Positions 1-11,790 of a stretch of 64,000 nucleotides of DNA are shown here, piece after piece. Positions within the stretch are counted from its first letter, which is position 1; every line of letters begins with the position of its first letter. The notes beneath the pieces are model-generated. The model saw only the letters and a program-made list of their open reading frames with translations, did not search any database and had not been told where the DNA came from. The position numbers and the translations under genes are program-made. Source of the stretch: Montifringilla adamsi (lineage: Eukaryota > Chordata > Aves > Passeriformes > Passeridae); NCBI GenBank assembly GCA_017590115.1, contig JAGGNK010010892.1:4330813-4394812 (forward strand), in the 5' to 3' direction.

Positions 1-477
1 GGGGAATAAAACTGAATCTCAGCATTGCAGGAAAAGGTTTAAAATATGATCTTTAAAATTCAGAAAGAAGATTTAAAGACCCTTCCCATCCTTTATTCAC
101 ACTGGGATACAGATAAATACTCATGGATGGTTTTTGTAAGGCAGAGACCCAGTTTGGGGAGATACAACTCCCAATTTCTGAATCCTCAGGGTTGCAGTGG
201 AGAGGAATTTTGCACCACATCCTCAAGCTGCAGCATTTCCCTACCATTCACAGCAAGCTGGATTTTTTAGTTTGTTTTCATATTTCATTTTCTCCTCCTT
301 GTCTCCCACAGCAGGTCCAATGGGAGCTGGGAGAAGTTCTCCAATGGTGTGATCCTCAAACACACCTCCCTGATGGAGCTTTTATGGACAACTGCTCTCA
401 GGGATGGGAATCCAGTGGAAGCTGTTCCCAGGGGGAAAAAGGATCCCTGCTCCCAGGCTGGAGTCCTTGCTGGCCTG
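1..477 (+). other. Upstream flanking DNA, no feature recognised
   Basis: Nothing recognisable as a gene or repeat. Part of 290-477 may belong to the CR1 fragment that follows, but the match is not clear before about 478. Confidence 0.4.
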
Positions 478-612
478 GAGGAGCTCCTCTCTGTGTTTAA
501 CAAAGCCTGGATGTGGCACTGGGTGCCAGGGTTTAGGTGAGGTGTCAGGGAACAGGTTGGACTCGATGGTTTCGAAGGTCTCTTCCAGCCCAGTGATTCT
601 GTGATTCTCTCC
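478..612 (+). repeat. CR1 LINE 3' end fragment
   Basis: The segment from the 'tttaacaaagcctggatgtgg' type motif to the terminal 'gattctgtgattct' is the same family as the longer minus-strand CR1 at 8070-8765, read in the sense direction. The terminal 8-bp ATTCTGTG-type repeats mark the CR1 3' end. It is 5' truncated, as CR1 copies usually are. Confidence 0.8.
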
Positions 613-2652
613 TGCAGACAGCTCCTGCCCTGCCTCTGCCTGTCTCTGCTTTCCATCACAGGTTCCTCACGTGCCACAGCTGAACTGCTTGGGAGGCTCC
701 TGTGAAAAAATCTTGATTTTGCTTCATCAGAATTTTCTGACATTTCCTGGAAGATTCCCAAGGAGCACTCAAACCCTTGAGGAGCCTGGATCCTGGACAT
801 GATTCGTGTCCATAAATAGCCAGGCTGAAGTTCAGTTAAATAATCATGGCATCCAACTGTGTGGGCCCTGCCAGAGCTTGGCACGGGCTTGTCACCCTGA
901 GCCAAGCACAGGGGGTTGTGCTGGGGTGTCTCAGCCTTCCCTTGCTCTCTCTGGCCACCATTTCTGCCCAGCTCCTCTTCTTCATTGTGTCCTTTGGCTC
1001 CTCTTTCTCCTCCTGGGCACACCCTTGCTCCAGGAGGTGCTAAGGGACATCAGCCCAGATTTTCCCCAGCCCTCCAAGGCTTGGGGAGGAGCTGTGGAGC
1101 TGCAGAGGAGGATGGGGGGCTCCAAGGTCTGCAGGGAGGTGGATGAAGTGTGGGCAAGTGCCAGGAAAGGCTCCCAAGGCTGGTTCATCTTCCTGCAGGG
1201 CAGGAGGGAGATGCTGCTGGTGCACACAGGGGTGTCCTTGGTCACAGGCACACCCCTCTGGTGCAAAGGAATGCCCAGCAAAACCCATCTCCCACACAGA
1301 CCCCAAAACCTCTTCCATGCACTCCTTGGCAATGGCTTTGCCTGCAGTGAGTCCAGGTGAAGCTGCAGGACTACGAGAGAAACCTTGTCCATAAAAGCAT
1401 GTTTTAAATTTAGTTACAACTTCCCTCCTCGTTTCAGGCTTCCCTTGGTCTCCACCTTGGCAGAGTCTTCTGAAGGACCTGCTGGTGTCCCCAGGGCTCT
1501 GGGCACCTGTCCCAGCCTGGAGACCACTTCCAGGTGGACACCAGGAGCTCTCTGGAAGGAGCACCCAGAAATGAGCCCAGGCCACTGCAGAGGACTCTTC
1601 ATCCTCCCTTCCTGCTCCAGCCCAGAGAGTGCAGAGGTCCTACTGACACCTCCCAGGGGATTGAGCTGCTCTCCCTCAGCCGTGGGAGACTCTTCCAGGT
1701 CCTCTTTAAGCATCTGCCTTACCATCTGTCTCCTACATATTCTGGATTAGACAGGAGCTGAAGATCATCAGCAGAGAAACAACTCTTTTAGAGCATCATT
1801 CCTCCTCTTTCTCAGCCCCCAACAGCTGATTTTTTTAAGGAATCAGTCTAGTTCCATCACAGCTGGTGCTGATGGAGCACACCCAGCACGAGGGATAAAT
1901 CTAGGGAGATAAGTGACCTCCCTTGTGCTGAGATGGATCAACCCAGGAAGACTTTTGATCTGTTTGTCACTGTTTTCCTCTGTGGCATCAGATTTTGGGC
2001 CTCTTCCAGCAGCTCACTAATGGAAAAGAGATAAATGCAAGGGAACATGGATAATAAACTGATGTCTCTGCTTTCACCTGCCTCCCTAAAGGCTGCCTGG
2101 AAGGGACCTCATCAGAAATGGGAGGTGCAGATTCTCCTTCAGGCATCTGAGCAGCAATATCCTTTTCTTCTATAACAACACAGGTACCTGCTTTAGCAAA
2201 ATGCTGAGTAGCCTCAAATCCTGCTGCAACCAGGCAGGATGGGAGCAATTCTGCTGCCCACAACAGGGCCCTGCATGAAGCCAAGAGCTGCCATCACTTC
2301 TGTTTTTTTCAACATGAGTGTTATCAGACAAGTTTTGCACAAGCAGTTTGCCCAGTTCTGCCTGTGTCTGGTGAGATGGGGAGATCTTAGAGACACAGGG
2401 TGAATTCTTCTCACATGATGCAGCCCTGGCTTGAATCTGTACCCCATCCTTGGCTTCAGGGATTGCAGAGTGAAGGAAGAGTTACCATAAATAATTCTCT
2501 ACTACCTGCCAGCCTGGATGATGTGACATCTTCCTGTGGGCAGGGTTCAATCCATGCACTCCTCCCCACATCTTTATGGAAATATTTTAACCTCTGTTTA
2601 ATCTGAGGGGAGCCGGTTGAAAGGAGAAAACTTTGGTGCATGCAGTTATTAT
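613..2652 (+). other. Upstream flanking DNA without recognised gene
   Basis: Ordinary GC-moderate DNA. Many overlapping open frames exist on both strands but none has a recognisable domain or a splice-site frame I trust. No repeat family recognised. Confidence 0.4.
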
Positions 2653-2885
2653 TTCATAGAATCAGGGAATGTCCTGGACTGGGAGGGACCCCCAGGATCA
2701 CCAGCCCAGCCCCAGCCCTGCCCAGACCCCCCAACAACCCCACCCTGGGCACCCCTGGCAGCGCTGTCCCAGTGCTCCTGGAGCTCTGGCAGCCTCGGGG
2801 CCATGCCCATTCCCTGGGGAGCCTGGGCAGTGCCAGCACCTCTGGGGAAGAACCTTTCCCTGATCTCCACCCTGAAGCTGGGATA
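2653..2885 (-). repeat. CR1 LINE 3' fragment
   Basis: The plus strand shows 'catagaatcagggaatg' followed by the C-rich antisense of a CR1 3' end ('gggagggacccccaggatcacc'), which places the element on the minus strand. The subfamily has an unusually C-rich block (2700-2760). Confidence 0.85.
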
Positions 2886-3664
2886 TTTATCAATATGACA
2901 AAGTGATAACCATCAAAATGCTGTGGGAAAAGCTGGCAGGGCAATCAGGGCATGAGAAGCTGCTGGCTCAGTGCTGGGGGGCTGCAAAGGGTTACACAAA
3001 GATTGGCTTTCCCTATTCTCCCTGCTCAAATGAGCTCCCAGTGTCTGGGTTTGGCCCTGCTGCTGGAGCCCTACAAAAAGGCTGGACACATCCTCAGACA
3101 GCACAGATGTGGTGGCAAGCCAGGGGAGGAATGTTTTTGGCAAAACCTGAGGCATATCAGACAATCCATTTCTGAGACATGGGTCTTAGGGAAAATAAGT
3201 GTAATTCAGAGTGTTTGAAGCATCTCCTAATGCTTTTTCATGTCATAGCTCAGAAATGGCTTGGCCTAGAAACTTCAGATTTGTTTAATTCAAGAGCCCT
3301 TGACGTAATCTAGCACAGATGAGGGCTTCTGAGAGGCTGCAGTGCTTATTTGGAGTTATTCTCTTCTGAATTAAAAATATATTAGTGTTTCACCAGTTGT
3401 GACAGTGAAAAGTTAAGACAGGCTTTCCAGACTTTGTAAAGCAAGCTTGGAGTCCTTTTCCAGGATCCCTGTGTCAGACTTGTTTCATTCACCCCACAAA
3501 GGGTGCAGCAAGGCCTGCTGAGAAGCACTGGAAATCAAAGGCAGCCCTGGTGCTGCCAGATCCTCCTCAAACCTGCTTTTTTCCTCAGCTAGCAGGGAAT
3601 TCCTTTCTCCTGACTTCAGTGCCCCATTCTTGTATCACTGCTCCCTTGCCAGGTGCACCCACAG
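2886..3664 (+). other. Flanking DNA, nothing recognised
   Basis: Unique-looking sequence with no gene, RNA or repeat that I can name. Confidence 0.4.
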
Positions 3665-3957
3665 CATCATCCCAGAATGGGTTGGGTTGGAAGGGACCTT
3701 GAAAAATAATCTTTTTCACTCCCTGCCATGGGCAGGGACACCTTCCACTGTCCCAGAGTGCTCCAAGCCCTGTCCAACCTGGCCTTGGGCACTGCCAGGG
3801 ATCCAGGGGCAGCCACAGCTGCTCTGGGCACCCTGTGCCAGGGCCTCAGCACCTCACAAGGAACAATTCCATCCCAATATCCCATCCATCTCTGCCCTCT
3901 GGCAGTGTGGATCCACTCCCCCTTATCCCATCCCTGCAGGCCCTTTGTCCAGGAAAT
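3665..3957 (-). repeat. CR1 LINE 3' fragment
   Basis: Antisense CR1 tail: 'gggttggaagggaccttg', 'ccatgggcagggacaccttccac' and 'ctgctctgggcaccctgtgccagggcc' occur in the expected order. It continues into the 'ccctctggcagtg' region typical of avian CR1. Confidence 0.9.
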
Positions 3958-5268
3958 GCTGTAATAGCCAAGTTCACTGCTCAGGCAGAACCTGATTTCC
4001 CTCCTCCCAAATGCCCTCAGGAGCCCTTCTTGGGATTGCCCACCTCGACTGCCCTGCCAAGCCTGTGCCACCTTCTTTTTGTGCCCAAGGGTGGGCTGAG
4101 TTTCCACTCGTCACCCACATCCCCTTCCAGCCAAACCTAAATAAAACTGAAAGTGTCAGACAACTCCTGGCAACAATTCATCTTAGAAAAGGAGGAGTGA
4201 GCCGGCATGAATTTTGGGAAGAGATCTATTTGCAGTAATAAAACTGGGGAAAAAAACCCCAATCCCTACTGAAATTCATTTCCTCTCTAATGGCCAGGGT
4301 GGCTGGAGGAGTGTGGATTTTTTTATTTTTCTTTTTTTTTTTTTTAATAATTATCAGAGCTAAGGAGAGATGTTGCAGACAGGGTGTTAATTAGACCTGA
4401 TATACTTGGGTATGTTGCATTTCATTAGGAGAGTAAATAACCCCAGCAGATTTTAATCCTGCTGGCAGCTGGCCAAGTGCTGCAGAGGGATTATCCTGGA
4501 GAGTTCAAAGTAGGCCAAAGAGCTAAAAGCACCCTTTCACGAAAGAAGAAGGCCAAGGATCCAGGTTAGGAGTGGAAGGCCAAAGCTCTGGATAATCAGA
4601 TTGAATTCCTCAGCAGAAAGTACACTAAAAAGGAGATAAATCCCAATTGCCTTTCTGCAGGGAGCAGGAGGGAGGCCAATCTGGGCACTTTCTCCAGCTG
4701 GAAGGGAAACGTGGCCTGATGTTGTTTGTTTATGAGCCCCAGGCTGATGGAGCTGCCTTGGTGTGGGGCTGAGGGTGACCCAGCAGCACTGCCAGGGAAT
4801 CCTGAGGGCACCAGAGACCCCACAGCTGAGGGGACAATGGTCTTGGGGTGCCACAGCACCTCTGAGCAGAGGGAACGAGATCCCCATGGAGAGGCCACCC
4901 CAAAAGCCTTCTGGTGCCTGACAGCTGTCACACACTGTGAGTGACCCCCGAGGGGTGACAGCCATTCACTGGGAGGTGACACTCAGGGCAGAGGAGCAGA
5001 GTGACCCTGCTTTGCTTTGGGTGGGATTTTAGGGCAGCACTGAGCAGCCAGCATTCACCCCACAGGGATTTAGTTACTGCTGAGCTTCTCTTGTAAAAGC
5101 ATAGGTGGAAATGAAACCCAGAGGTGAGGTTTAAAATTGACAGGAAAGAGCTCCCAGTCTTGCCTGGTGCCTGTGGTGCAATTGCTCAGAAATTGGGGGA
5201 GCTGACCCTGTGCTCCCCCAGGATTTAGCACAGAATCACGGAATGGTGTCTGGGGAATCTAAAAAAAG
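3958..5268 (+). other. Flanking DNA with a T-rich tract
   Basis: No gene recognised. A T-rich tract lies at 4318-4352. A scrap resembling a CR1 3' tail ('cagaatcacggaatggt') is at about 5230-5246. Confidence 0.4.
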
Positions 5269-5400
5269 TGTCATTCCCTCCTGTGGCTGTGCAGTTCTCT
5301 CTGCAGGTCAGGAATCTGGGTCCCTCCTCAGAGTTCAACTGCATTTTAATTGAATTAAGCTCTGTCACAGCAATCCAGCCATCCTATCGCCAAACTCCAG
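5269..5400 (+). repeat. Left arm of a long inverted repeat
   Basis: This arm matches the reverse complement of 5834-5974 with a few mismatches and a short indel. The core 'aactgcattttaattgaat' continues into 'taagctctgtcacagcaatcca', identical in both arms. The two arms are separated by about 433 bp. No transposase or named element is recognised. Confidence 0.85.
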
Positions 5401-5485
5401 GAGCTTAAAAAAATCATCTTGTTCCACCTCCTGCCATGGGGAGGGACACCTTCCACTAGACCAGGCTGCTCCACCAGCCTGGCCT
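5401..5485 (-). repeat. Short CR1 LINE fragment inside the inverted repeat
   Basis: Antisense CR1 tail: 'aatcatcttgttccacc', 'ctgccatggggagggacacc' and 'ttccactagaccaggctgctcca'. It starts right at the inner edge of the left inverted-repeat arm. Confidence 0.75.
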
Positions 5486-5833
5486 TGTTTACTGCAGCTG
5501 CTGCTTGGGAGCTCCTGCTCAGGAGAGATCGATGGACTGAAAACCAATGGAAAAGGTGCAAATAAAAGCTGAAAATGAGACATTCTCAGTGCCTTCAGGA
5601 AATAAAAAGAGCTGAAGGAAGGAAAGACAGCCTGTCTCTGGGTGAATGGCCATGTCCCACTCTTCATCTGCCTCCTTACTGCTGGCAAGTTTTGAATGTA
5701 GCAAATCATTGCTGAAAAAAAAAAAACAAGTTTCAAAACTTTTCAGCCTGGAAATGAGGGAGAAATTAATTTTTGTCCTTTTCACTTGGTAGCATGACTT
5801 GTAAATCACTCAGAGAGCTATTTCAGGGCAGGG

Positions 5834-5974
5834 CTGGAGTTCAGTGATAGGATGTCTGGATTGCTGTGACAGAGCTTAATTCAATTAAAATGCAGTTGAG
5901 TGCTGAGAAGGGACCCAGATTCCTCACCAGTGACTGCAGAGAGCTGCACAGGAGTAGCCACAGGAGGGAATGAC
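5834..5974 (-). repeat. Right arm of a long inverted repeat
   Basis: Reverse-complement partner of 5269-5400. It carries a small insertion relative to the left arm near 5925-5960. The outer end runs directly into an ATTCC microsatellite. Confidence 0.85.
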
Positions 5975-6029
5975 ATTCCATTCCATTCCATTCCATTCCA
6001 TTCCATTCCATTCCATTCCATTCCATTCT
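5974..6029 (+). repeat. (ATTCC)n microsatellite
   Basis: About eleven near-perfect 5-bp units. The repeat starts at the outer edge of the inverted-repeat right arm and may have grown from the 'cattcc' found there. Confidence 0.95.
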
Positions 6030-8069
6030 ATTTGTGATCTCAGCTGTGAGTAAAGCTGCTCTAACCCTCCTGTGCCCACAAGTCCTGACAGTGCTGGTCC
6101 CACAGGGATGCCTTGGTTGGAGAAACCATGGGAAAAGCAGTATGCTAAACAAGTCCAAGAGGTGGACAAGAACACAAACATCTAAACATCTCCATCCACT
6201 GCAGTGGGGATGAGAAGAGCTCACTGGAGAATGAGTCTCAGTGGCACCTTTGGTGTCTGTGGTTCATAGCTGAACTGGAAATCCTGCTCATGGATCCTAG
6301 ACTTTAATATTTAAACCAGTAGTTCCGGTCTGGATCTTCTCCTCCATCTCTGATGTTGTGATCCTTTGGAAATGAGAGGGGAATGAAACCAACCCAAAGG
6401 GAGGAGCAAATACCCAGGATGAGTTTTGCATTTATTGAGGGATCAAGCCTAGGAAATTGTTTCCTTCCCACGTGGCTGCTCATAATTCCCCTTTGGAGAC
6501 ACTGCTCATTAATGCCTAAGAGGCTTCAGTGCTGTGGGTGGATGTGAAAGAACAGCAGAGCATCTGTTAGGAGGTCTCAAAATACCTTATGCTTCCACAT
6601 AATCATTACTTCTAAAGCTGAACAGCAATTTGGAATGTTAAAATTTGGGAAAATAAATTAAATCTAGCTTCAGCTACGGGAAAGGCCAAACCTCAATGGA
6701 AGAGCACTCCTACACTGTGCCTAAGAGCATGGCTGATCAGTTCAAGAGGTGTTTGTTATTTAACCATAGGAGACAATGTTGCTAGAAACAAAGGATTCTA
6801 TTTATTTATTTACATCTGTTAATTTAATTTATATTATATATTCATTTGTATTTTATTCATATATTCAGAAATAAAAATATCTATTTATATTTATTTATAA
6901 CATTGCTAGAAACAAAATCTTCTCCTGTGTCATACCTGTTACATCCCTTATTCAGGATAACAATCTTATACAAAACTTGATTTTCATTATAGTTTTCTGA
7001 AATCACCATGATTTAATCACAACCTTAAAATTAAGACTATTGAAGTGTTTTCCTGTGCCTGACATTGATGCTGCCCATGCCCAGCACTGCTCCCTCCAGC
7101 CACAAGGAGCAGCTCTTGGTGCTGAGTGGGGCTAAAAATGAGAAAGCAACACAGCTTAAATGACAAAATCTTTTTAATTATCTACAAGGGACTAAACTGT
7201 TCATCTCATAGAGCTGTTCCTGAAAGCCCCAAACTGAGGTGGAGAGGTGATGGATGATGAAGCACAGAGAAGAATAGGAAACAAACAGCAAGAAAGAGAT
7301 TTAGGGGCTTTTATGAGTGGTTTTACTCAAAACTTTCACCTGTGAGCTCTGACTCATCTGCTGCTGGGGAGCGCTGGGTGGGTACAGTCCCAGACAGGGT
7401 CTGAAAACAAGGATTTTAGCAGTGCCCACGTGGTGGGAGATTAGTTGTTTTATTGCCCAGTGTTTTAAAAGGCTCCATCCTCTAAAATATAAAGGAAAAA
7501 ATATAAAGTATTCAAGGGGCTTGTTCTCCATCTTTGTCAGGTGTGTGTGAGTCCCTCTCTTGGATGCCAGGTAGGTGTAAGCTACTGATTATTTCTTGTT
7601 TTGGGACTGTTTTACATCTTCTAGGTTTGAGGTCAGGTGATAATACCTGGTCCAGAGAAGGGGAAACCAGGCTGCCATGTGTCATTTAAAAAAGTAAAAA
7701 ATTAAGAGATGGAGCAGTAAGTTTGGGAGTAGAGAGCTGAGGGGATAACTTGTTTCAGTAAAAAGGCCATGGAAGGGAAAGGTCTTCTCCCTCATGGAAG
7801 GGAAGAGGCCCCTGAAGAATATCAGGAATGTTTATTCCCTGAAGTGTCTGGGTTGGAAGAATTCCTGCAGCCAGCATGCAAAGCTCTTTCTGCTGTTGCC
7901 ATCAGCCACATATCAGGCTACTACTGAACAATTAGTTTTGTTTGCAGGTAATTCAAGAGTAGAAAAAGTTCTCCTGATTAAGGAATTTGGCATGTCTAAT
8001 TAGAGAAAAAAATGAATTCCATGTGGCTGAGGTGCCTAGTCATAAAGCTCTTGAAAACAGTCAGAGGAA
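6030..8069 (+). other. Flanking DNA, AT-rich in part
   Basis: No gene recognised. An AT-rich tract at 6793-6902 is bounded by a 14-bp direct repeat (6779-6792 and 6903-6916). The rest looks unique. Confidence 0.4.
6779..6916 (+). repeat. AT-rich tract flanked by 14-bp direct repeats
   Basis: The 14-mer ttgctagaaacaaa occurs at 6779-6792 and again at 6903-6916. Between them is about 110 bp of almost pure A/T with TATTTA-type units. It could be an old short insertion with a target duplication, or a slippage expansion. Confidence 0.6.
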
Positions 8070-8765
8070 TTCACAGAATGAGCAGGTTGGAAGAGACCTT
8101 CAAGATCACCGAGTCCAACCCAGCCCCAACACCTCAACTAAACCTTGGCACCCAGTGCCACATCCAGGCTTTGTTAAACACACCCAGGGATGGGGACTGC
8201 ACCACCTCCCCGGGCAGCCATGCCAGAACTTTATCACTCTTTCAGTGAAAAGATTTTTCCCAATATCCAACCTGTATTTCCCTTGGTGCAGCTGGAGGCT
8301 GTGTGCTCTGGTTGTGTCAGTGCTGCCTGGAGACAGAGCCCAGCCCCAGCTGAGCACAGGCACCTTTCAGGAGCTGTGCAGAGTGATGAGGGCACCCCTG
8401 AGTCTCTTTTTCTCCAGGCTGAGCACCCCCAGCTCCCTCAGTGGTTCCTCACAGGGTTTGTGTTCCCAGCCCCTCTCCAGCCTCGCTGCCCCCTCTGGAT
8501 GTGCTCCAGCCCCTCAATGTCCTTCCCAAACTGAGGGGCCAGAGCTGGACACAGCACTGGAGGTGTGCCCTCACCAGTGCCCAGTGCAAGGGCAGAATGA
8601 CCTCCCTGCTCCTGCTGCCACACCATTCCTGATCCAGGCCAGGAGCCCTTGGCCTTCTTGGCCACCAGGGCACACTGCTGGCTCGTGTCCAGCCTGCTGT
8701 CCATCAGTGCCCCCTGGTCCATTTCTGCCTGGGCACTGAGCAGCCACACCATCCCCAGCCTGTAG
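8070..8765 (-). repeat. CR1 LINE, longest fragment in the upstream half
   Basis: The 3' tail is at 8070 ('cacagaatgagcaggttgga' then 'agagaccttcaagatcac'). The body runs through 'ccaggctgagcacccccagctccctca' and 'ccttggccttcttggccaccaggg' to about 8765. The order and orientation fit a minus-strand CR1 retaining the 3' part of its ORF2 and the 3' UTR. It is of the same subfamily as 478-612. No intact reverse transcriptase is present. Confidence 0.9.
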
Positions 8766-10602
8766 CCTTACCACAGCTGAGGCTGTATTAGTGGATTAGG
8801 GTGGGTTTGCTCCATGTCCAAATGGCTTCTGGCCAAACCAGGGTAACAGAAGTGGCGTCAGAGTCAGGGCCCACCTGATGCCAGGCAGGACTGAAGCTTC
8901 GCTCAGTGGTAGAAAACCCTTCCTCCTGTGGCCTGGCTCGGGTTGGTACTTGGGGCACGCTGTGGCAGTTGGGCTAAAATCGAGTTTTCCCATAATAATT
9001 TATTTGAAAAGGATGCTCAGGAGGAGATTCCAGTGGCTGCTGGAGATGGACAGGGATGGGATGGGACAGGAGCACAAACACAGGTCATTTGGTGCCCAGC
9101 TTTGCTCAGAAGGAATCAACCCCACTTTGTCTCCATTAGTTTTGGGATGCAAATGAAGAAAAATGAAGTCAGCTTTCAGGTTCCTGGGGATAGATGACAT
9201 TCGTTCACTCTGGCATTCAGCTATTTCTGTTGTTTACATTTGATGCCTCTCATAAATACACTGTTTCTGATTAAGGAGAAATATTTTTCTAAAAGTCTGC
9301 TTAATTTTTCACTTCAAAGTCAATCTTTAAAAACCTCTCTGCCATTATCAAGTCTGCAATGGTTTCATCCTAATCCCTCTTACTCTCTCCATTCTTATCC
9401 TTTGCTGAAGGGAAATGATAAAAATTTTCTGACACGGAACTCGGATCCAGTGCTGAAAGATAAGCTGTTTCAAAATAAAATCATGGATTTCAAGCATTGG
9501 TTAATATTGCCATTTTTATAGATCTTTTCCTACTGCAGATTGAACAAAGCATATTAGCTAAAAGGCCTTCTCCTGAAATAGAAGGAGAAGGCCTTTTCTC
9601 CTTCTTCATTCTAAGTTTCCACTCCTAAACATTGTCTTTCTATAGTAATGAACATACAGACATCAAACCCAGCTTAATAATTATAAATTCAATCAAAAGT
9701 AGATATGGGATACTTCCAGTGGCTGAGAAAGCTTTAGGTGAACTTAGGTTTAATTGGTAGCTGGGTTTGTTCAAAGACTATTTTTAAGGTGCTTAAAGCC
9801 TCCCTGTCTTAAAAACTGGCACTTAGATTTTGTCAGTGTGTCTGACAAAAAGGGATTGAAAAAGGATGCACAAGCGGCCTTGAGCACGTGTCTTTGCAAA
9901 TTCCACTGTCTTTCGTACAGTTTGTATTGGAGTCAAGGCTGGGAGTGTTTCCAGGTAACATCCCCAAAGGTCTGCCCAAGGGTTCAGAAGAAATTGTCTT
10001 GTGTATATTGGAATGAACTGGTTCAGTGTCGTTTTTTTAGGTTTTTTATGGGTATGACCTGGAATAGTTTCACAAGAGTCAATAGCATCACCAGCTGGGA
10101 GTGCTGAAGCAAAAATCATATGAAAATGTGGGTTATAACACAGATTTAGTTAAAAGTGCATGTTCTGATGGAACCGGAGGGTGGAAAGTCTGCTCTGTTT
10201 ATGCTCTGGCTGTTTTACTTAATTTTGGGGATGAAGCAAAGCATCCCTGACAATGTGTACACACACCAGCCATGAGCTGGGCCTACAGGGCAGCATACAT
10301 GGATTAACATCAAATATGAAGTTTTCTGCATCCTTAATATCAGCAGGGAAGTGTTAACCCAAGGAGGGAGCAGTGGTTCTGGGGGTTCCACTTTCCCTCG
10401 CCCTGTCTCTCTATTCCCTAATGGACATAAGATGGAATTAGAGCCTGCAAAGAGCCAGAGACAAACCCAGTGCCTCTGGGCTGCTTGTTCCTTATTCAAC
10501 AGCCAAAAAACCTCAGCAGCTGCTGGAGTTCTCCCTGGCCCTATCTGGATGTCAGCAGGACCATGCCAAACCACAGCCTGCCATTGACAGCCCCACGGGA
10601 TC
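8766..10602 (+). other. Flanking DNA with one perfect hairpin
   Basis: No gene recognised. A 15-bp perfect inverted repeat is at 9560-9597. A tRNA A-box-like string is at about 8901-8913. The rest looks unique and AT-rich. Confidence 0.4.
9560..9597. repeat. Perfect 15-bp inverted repeat (hairpin)
   Basis: The left arm 9560-9574 (aaaaggccttctcct) and the right arm 9583-9597 are exact reverse complements with an 8-base loop. The hairpin does not extend further, so it is too short for a typical microRNA precursor. Confidence 0.9.
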
Positions 10603-10609
10603 CTGCCCA

Positions 10610-10760
10610 CCTAGAACCATGGGACAGCCTGAGCTGGAAGTGACACTCAAGGACCAGTGAGTCCAACTCCTGGCCCTGCACAGGACAGCCCCAAGAATCC
10701 CACCAAGCGCCTGAGGGCATTTTCCAAATGCTTCTTGAGCTCTGGAAGGCTTGAGGCCAT
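10610..10760 (-). repeat. CR1 LINE fragment (different subfamily)
   Basis: Antisense CR1 motifs: 'tcaaggaccagtgagtccaa', 'ctcctggccctgcacaggacag' and 'ccaaatgcttcttgagctctg'. This is the CR1 type with the 'aactcctggccctgcacaggac' block, different from the other fragments here. Confidence 0.8.
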
Positions 10761-11144
10761 TTGTCCATGGCTAAAGCATTTCCATCAAACTGGTCTCCAG
10801 CTACAAACTGCCATTAGCAACACCATATTGCAAATCCAAGGGGTAAACAGTCCTGGAAACTCACAGCCAGACTTGGAAACTCTTTTCTTTAAATCCAAGT
10901 ACAGCTGTGGCCAGCACCAGGGTTGTAAAAAGCTGGCAAAATCCAGCATTGCTGGAAGTTGTCCTGGTGAATGCTGTGCACCAAGAATATTGTGTGGTTC
11001 TGAGGAACACCTCTGTCCCACCAAACCTTCTGATGTCCCCAAAATGTTCCTGCAGGAGGACAAGAAGGTACTGCGGTTACAAGAGAAAAGTGCCAATGGG
11101 TTTTTAACCAATCTATGCATTCTACTCCCCTCTACCCATTTTTG

Positions 11145-11790
11145 ACAAATTGTTGATGATGGGTCATTTGCAGGAGTTGTCCAGTGCACTCCTGACCCCT
11201 CAGGCTCAGAGCTGGCTGTCAGATGAGAGAAGGAAGGAGAGGCAAACTCCATGAGGCAGGGCAGTGTTTCTTCTTCAAAGAACCCAGCTCTGATAACTCC
11301 CTCAGGGGAAGCACGAGGACAGAGGGGTTCTCTGCTAATGGACCCTCACGACACCAGCACAATGGGCAGCTGCAACCACTGAGGCCATCAAGGTCTCCCA
11401 GAAATATCCTGTACTCACAGGATTCCATCATTCCACTGTGAGCCCCCCACTTCAGCCCAGGGGAAGGAACTGAACATTCCTGCCTGAATTTGAGCATATA
11501 TAATCTGGAGGTTTGGGGTCTGGAGACACCACCACCACCACTGGATGGATCCAGAGGAGGAGCAGGACTTTTCACAGGATCACTCATTTCAACAGGACTG
11601 CAGTCACCACTTGATAGGGCTGTGACCACCACCCTTACCAACAGGGCTGTACTCTGAATTTGTGAATTCAAGCCAGGTTTTCTGTATCACTGCATTTATT
11701 GTAATCTTTCTATTAAATTGTAACTCTGACCTGAAATCTCTCTCAAGTTATTTGTGTGGGTTCATTTCTCGTGCCCCCCCCCATTTGATT
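11145..11790 (+). mobile_element. Endogenous retrovirus LTR (probably ERVL-like), truncated or diverged
   Basis: The segment has a TATA-like motif (gcatatataatc, about 11496) and, about 210 bases on, a polyadenylation signal-like 'ctattaaattgtaactctgac' followed by 'ctgaaatctctctcaa'. That 3' part resembles LTRs I know from bird genomes. No gag, pol or env sequence lies beside it, so it would be a solo LTR. The edges are uncertain and I found no target duplication. Confidence 0.5.

Noticed and set aside
285..1022. 245-codon minus-strand frame
   Set aside because: It runs through a CR1 fragment and unique DNA with no domain or gene-like composition.
5974..6029. ATTCC repeat as pericentromeric satellite
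   Set aside because: Only about 55 bp in ordinary DNA, so a simple microsatellite.
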